The position numbers were made by a program, and so were the translations under genes. From Norana najaformis (Eukaryota > Annelida > Clitellata > Crassiclitellata > Hormogastridae), in assembly GCA_964023275.1 (NCBI GenBank), contig OZ029914.1, positions 49,988,530-50,052,529 of the forward strand: DNA of 64,000 nucleotides, given 5' to 3'. Of this stretch, positions 59,894 to 64,000 are shown piece by piece. The notes under the pieces were generated by a model. That model saw only the letters and a list, made by a program, of their open reading frames with translations. It did no database searches and had not been told where the DNA came from. The first letter of the stretch is position 1; each line of letters begins with the position of its first letter.

Positions 59894-62714
59894 CTATAAT
59901 ACAAACCGTTTGATTCGCTTTAATGTTTAGTAGCATTTAATATCAATGTGAAAATAAACCTATTTACTCTATGAATAGGGTTTGTTGAAGTTAAGGATGA
60001 AAATTAAGTACAAAGAAAAGACTTTTGATATGCAATATTTTTGCTTGCTAAAGTACCAATTTATGAAAACTTGAACTAAATACGCGAGGAATTGCAATCC
60101 TGCAAACACAGGCCAATCTTGAATTGAGAGCAAGCTAAGCATCCAGACAAACAAAAGAGGCATTTGAAGTACATTACTTGAGCTGAGTTTCTTTTGGACG
60201 CATCTCACGATGAATACTGCTAACAGCGTGCAGAAAATGCCAACACCAGCAGCGACGATGTAACCAAATGGCAATTGCCAAGTTCCTGAAATAAAGCGGA
60301 ATTAAACGCAATAGAACATTTGTTAGACTGATCCTGATCATTTTTACAACGCTTATGTTTATCATATCCACCATCTCCACCATTACCATTCCAACTACAG
60401 GTACTTGCATACGTTTTTCTAAAGCGACTGTATGACCTCAACCTTGCCATGACAACAGCCGCAGTACCACACGAATACCACAAGAACTCCCACAATTAGA
60501 CCGTGTAACACCACCACAACCATTGCACACGTAAACCATACCAACATCAAGGCGATCAGAAAAACCGAACCCACTAGAGTAAGCAATTTAATTTGTAAAA
60601 ATAGTTCACTAAAACTGAAGGAATTGTAATGCTGCCAGACTTTGTAATTACCTTGGATTGTAATATCAATCGTTGCAGATGACAGTTTGATTTGATTTTT
60701 AGCAATGCATTCAATGGTGTAACGTTGATCGGCTTCCATTCTAGCCTTATTTAAGGCGACCTGAGACCCAACTGCAAAAGTCCCTTGTGTCTTTACATTT
60801 TTCCAGATGTATGAGGGACTTGGATTGCCATAACTGGTACATGTGAGAACGTCTTCCTGTCGATATGTGTCCATCTGAGGCGTTATTCTAACATTCCTCG
60901 GTCCAACTGAAATGCAGGTAAAACGCAAAATGAAAGATCAATTTTTAGAACAACGAAAACAATATTGGGGTTCTATACATTTAAAGAAATTACATTTTAT
61001 TTCAACGTTTTCATGTGTCGTTTTAAGCAAATAAACACAAAGAAGTGTTTTGCACTAACCAGATGAACGTTATTATTAATTATAAACTTCTACTGCGGCG
61101 ATGGCCCACCAAAACCAAATCATAATCAACTTTATACCCAGAGGATAAGTATGTATCAATTACGTTTCAGTTATTCGATCACTTACAGTGTACGTTAAAT
61201 GTAGTGTTCCAATAAAAGATGTAGTTCGGCACATTGGTAGCATTGGTGTAGTAGACCTTTTTTGATGTATCACTGAAGATTGTTTTGCAAGTTATCAGAA
61301 TACCGTTGTATTCTGCACCGACTTGTAAAATAATTACGGACGATAAATGTTGCACAACACGAGAAATACTGGCATTCGTTACAATAGATGTTTCGTTTAA
61401 AGTATTTGTTTCTTTTGACCAGTGCATGGATGGAATCCAGTGTCCCGAGTAGTTCACAGCGCAGCGCAATTCAACGTAATCGAATTCTTCGATGATGCCG
61501 TTTGTTTCAGATATATTGGTGTGGCATTGTGGCTCTGACTCTGCACGCAGTAACATTCTGCAGTTATTGATTCACAGTTCACTATTGCTATTCCTACAAT
61601 TATTCTTATTAAACATACGTCCTTATTGCTGACACTGCCAATACATGAATAGAAGAAATGAAGGTATAGCCACTCTGAGAATATTACGTTTTCACTCTCA
61701 CGACAGTCATTTATATTTTCGCTATAACTGTCATAAAGTAGAGTACAGTCAGACATCCAAATCCCAGGGAATATCGAGAGACTTTATTAGAATATAGACT
61801 ACTTTAAGGTGTTTAAAAGCCGTCATGGCAACTCTTGTATTAAGTCAGAAAATTCACATGCAATTAAGGTGATATCACTCAACTCGCTCATACATAGTGC
61901 TGAGTTCCAGAAAAAAAATTAATTGAAATAAAAGATTCAAATAATCCATTTTGCGTAAGTATAATATTCATTTACAAAATAACATGAAAGAAATTGCTTT
62001 ATTGTTAACACATATTAACATGGAAGAACATGCCTTTTGTTTGCTTATTGAAATGCGTTGCATTAATATTCAAAACATATCAAAATTATATAGAATGTCA
62101 AAAGCATTTAATTTGTAGAGACTGTTAAGATTAATTTACCTAATACGACTAATTCTGCCGTTGCTGCTATGGTGTTTGATCGATACTGCGTTGCTCTGAT
62201 AAATTCAACACATTTGTAGATTCCAGCATCTCTCAATACGACGTTCTTGGCTACCAGATCATGCTGACCAATCCCTGTAGATAAATCTACACTGAATCTA
62301 GGTGCGAAGTCGGTTGACACAGCCTCACCGTTGTATACAAGCCATGACGTCTTTTGACCGAACGGGATAAAGCTCCATTGCGTCGTCTCATTTCGACTTG
62401 TGCCACAATCCATCCTCATAGATTGCCCAGCTACTACAACCGTGTTTAATGGAGTCTTACTGAAGGCGGATTCAACTACAAGCAAAACGAATTCGTTATT
62501 ACATTGTAGTAATGAATAAAACAGTAATTAGATTTACTTAAAATGCAATATAGTCATTTAAATAGTCTTTGTTTTCGAGATCAGCTTCATTTCGTGTGCG
62601 GCATTGCTACATAGAAGAACATTGTTTGAAATAGTAATTCATTTTACCTGTTAATATTTTCAGCATAACCTGACACATAACGAAAACTAGTTTTCTTCTG
62701 TGCCGATTAAACAT
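59595..62714 (-). CDS. Gene E: diverged three-Ig-domain transmembrane receptor with ITIM-type tail
   Basis: Minus-strand exons: signal 62714-62648 (MFNRHRRKLVFVMCQVMLKI, then LTG), V-set 62475-62140, Ig2 61540-61187, Ig3 60906-60652, transmembrane 60285-60178, tail 59893-59595. Phase 1 GT-AG throughout. The V domain has MRMDCG, TQWSF and RDAGIYKCV, clearly different from the B/C/D/F type. Ig2 starts ESEPQCHTN and keeps SMHW and ITCKT; Ig3 has LTCTSYGNP and IECIAKN. The membrane core is GYIVAAGVGIFCTLLAVFIV with basic KK after. The tail holds IDYDSI and VVYSSL (ITIM fits), YSIL and YVNI, the same set as gene B. A second hydrophobic frame at 60419-60573 lies between Ig3 and this membrane exon. 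It is probably an inhibitory-type recognition receptor; function inferred. Confidence 0.83.
60419..60573 (-). other. Second hydrophobic frame in gene E (alternative or relic membrane exon)
   Basis: After CTCTAG in phase 1 it reads VGSVFLIALMLVWFTCAMVV, then HGLIVGVLVVFVWYCGCC, and stops at 60419 after EVIQSL. It has no good donor in a phase that fits the next exon. Used as a last exon, it would give a receptor with almost no cytoplasmic tail; otherwise it is an exon relic. Confidence 0.45.
62140..62475 (-). CDS. Gene E V-set exon
   Basis: A 336-bp phase 1-1 exon: V-set with Cys, Trp and RDAGIYKCV. Close only to the relic at 20490-20739 in this window (shared ETTQWS, GQKTS, TAEL), so E represents a second V lineage. 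Confidence 0.85.
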
Positions 62715-64000
62715 GTTAAAAATCTACGTAATGTGTTGCAAAGAAATCTCTGATAATGCGTGAATAGAGACTGAAACAACAGTTAACATATTACAGTTTC
62801 ATTTAGCAGCATCTGGCTTTAAACTGCGGTTAGCCAGACGGATCTGATATGTTTGCTTATGATAATGACAAAAGAAAAAACAGTAGCAAAAGAGAAATGC
62901 ATGAAAGATTCATCAAACAGGTTTATTTATACATTTTTTGCGGGTCTTCCTTTTGAGGCATTTTTGATGTTTGTTTCAAAGTATTTTTAAACCACGAAAT
63001 ACTATACCCCGTTATCCTATTAGTCACTTTTAGTTACCAACAACCTTTTCAACACTCAATTTTACACTATTTTGTCAAAAGACGAAAACTAAGTCCACAT
63101 AGTCAATATTAGGTTCATAATTAAGAAATTTATGTGAACAAATTATGGCTGATAAATGTAGCTATTTAGATTTAAAAACAATGCTCCAACAAGATGTAAG
63201 TCAGATTATTGAAATTCATTTAAATTTGTGAGTCCAATGCAAGATATTTGGTTAAAAATCCTGTATATATTGTGACTATTCGTTGTTTAAATTTGATGTC
63301 CGCTAATATGGGGAGCTTCAAGAAGGCCACCTCAATTAAGTGTAGTTGTATCACCAATGCAATGCCATGTTTTCTGTTATAGTCCTTCTGTCAACCTCAG
63401 ATGGACAATTAGACATGGAGACATTGCATGAGGGTGCTTGAGATTGCTTCAAACTGACTGTTGGTTTGGAAAGATCTTCGCAGTAGAATAATGACTTTTG
63501 ATTCAAGAGCCTCAGGTTTCAAATAGTCTCATCAATTAGACCTTTCGCGTCTTAGCATGAGATGCAACACGCGCGGCAGAATTGGTTCTCCTTGGGTTGC
63601 AATCTTGCGAAATATCTTCGAGTTCGCAAGAAAATTAAATAACTAATTCAGTTATACATAGGCTCTTCATTTTGCGTCGACTATAGTGCCACTGGCGGTC
63701 GACGGAGATGAATAAAGAAGCTGCGTTGCCCGATGACCTGCACAGGAAGGTCTAAGTTCTAAGTAAGTGAAAGTATCACAAAATAAGCCCCTCATTTTAT
63801 CAAGCTCTTAAGCACCATTTCTGAATCTCTTATTACAACAAGCCCCTTTTATCTAATCCAAATGATATAATGTAGCCTGAAACATAAGTAATTCAAATGT
63901 AATAATGTTGAAGGCATCAGTCGATGGTCGCTTCTAACAAAAATCAATTTTCAAAAGTCGGGGTGAGTCCGATTGAAACCTAACATATCTATCTATCATC
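62715..64000. other. Upstream of gene E, no gene recognised
   Basis: AT-rich. The B/C/D/F upstream block is not found before E, consistent with different control of the E lineage. The CATCAGTCGATGGTCGCTTC repeat shared with introns of A and D occurs near 63915-63934. Confidence 0.5.

Overview
This is invertebrate metazoan genomic DNA. It is AT-rich, with small coding exons in GT-AG introns, long microsatellites, and decayed LINE, hAT and Ty3/Gypsy-type relics; nothing looks bacterial. I cannot fix the species. The receptor layout (one immunoglobulin domain per exon, all phase-1 introns, a transmembrane exon, tyrosine-motif tails, tandem and inverted copies) resembles cnidarian (Hydractinia Alr-type) allorecognition receptors, but other invertebrate Ig-receptor families are possible.

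The window is a cluster of related transmembrane Ig receptors in alternating orientation. Gene A (+, 272-4370) shows only its cytoplasmic exons. Gene B (-, 6721-13919) is complete but carries a 2.5 kb insertion with a 567-codon ORF. Gene C (+, 24903-33904), gene F (-, 36258-38665, truncated), gene D (+, 46331-58152) and gene E (-, 59595-62714) follow. A/B, C/F and D/E are tail to tail; B/C and F/D are head to head. Relics of a further E-like receptor (a signal exon at 14.84 kb, a V-set exon at 20.5 kb, a dead signal exon at 22.8 kb) lie between B and C.

B, C and D share this plan: 43-bp signal exon, 327-bp V-set exon, about 345-bp second Ig exon, 267-bp third Ig exon and 93-bp transmembrane exon. 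Two tail types follow. A, C and D use up to six small exons with YAEV, YSEV, TIYAEL and S-x-Y-A-x-I motifs and a proline-rich end. B and E use one 299-bp exon with I-D-Y-x-S-I and V-V-Y-x-S-L motifs. B joins a C-like ectodomain to an E-like tail.

B and C form the arms of a large imperfect inverted repeat centred near 18.7-19 kb. Most of the ectodomain region is nearly identical between arms, but the V-set exon differs at about 25 of 327 bases, mostly changing amino acids, as expected of a diversifying recognition domain. The rest of the window is LINE debris, simple repeats and a 2.2 kb hAT element with clean ends inside gene D.
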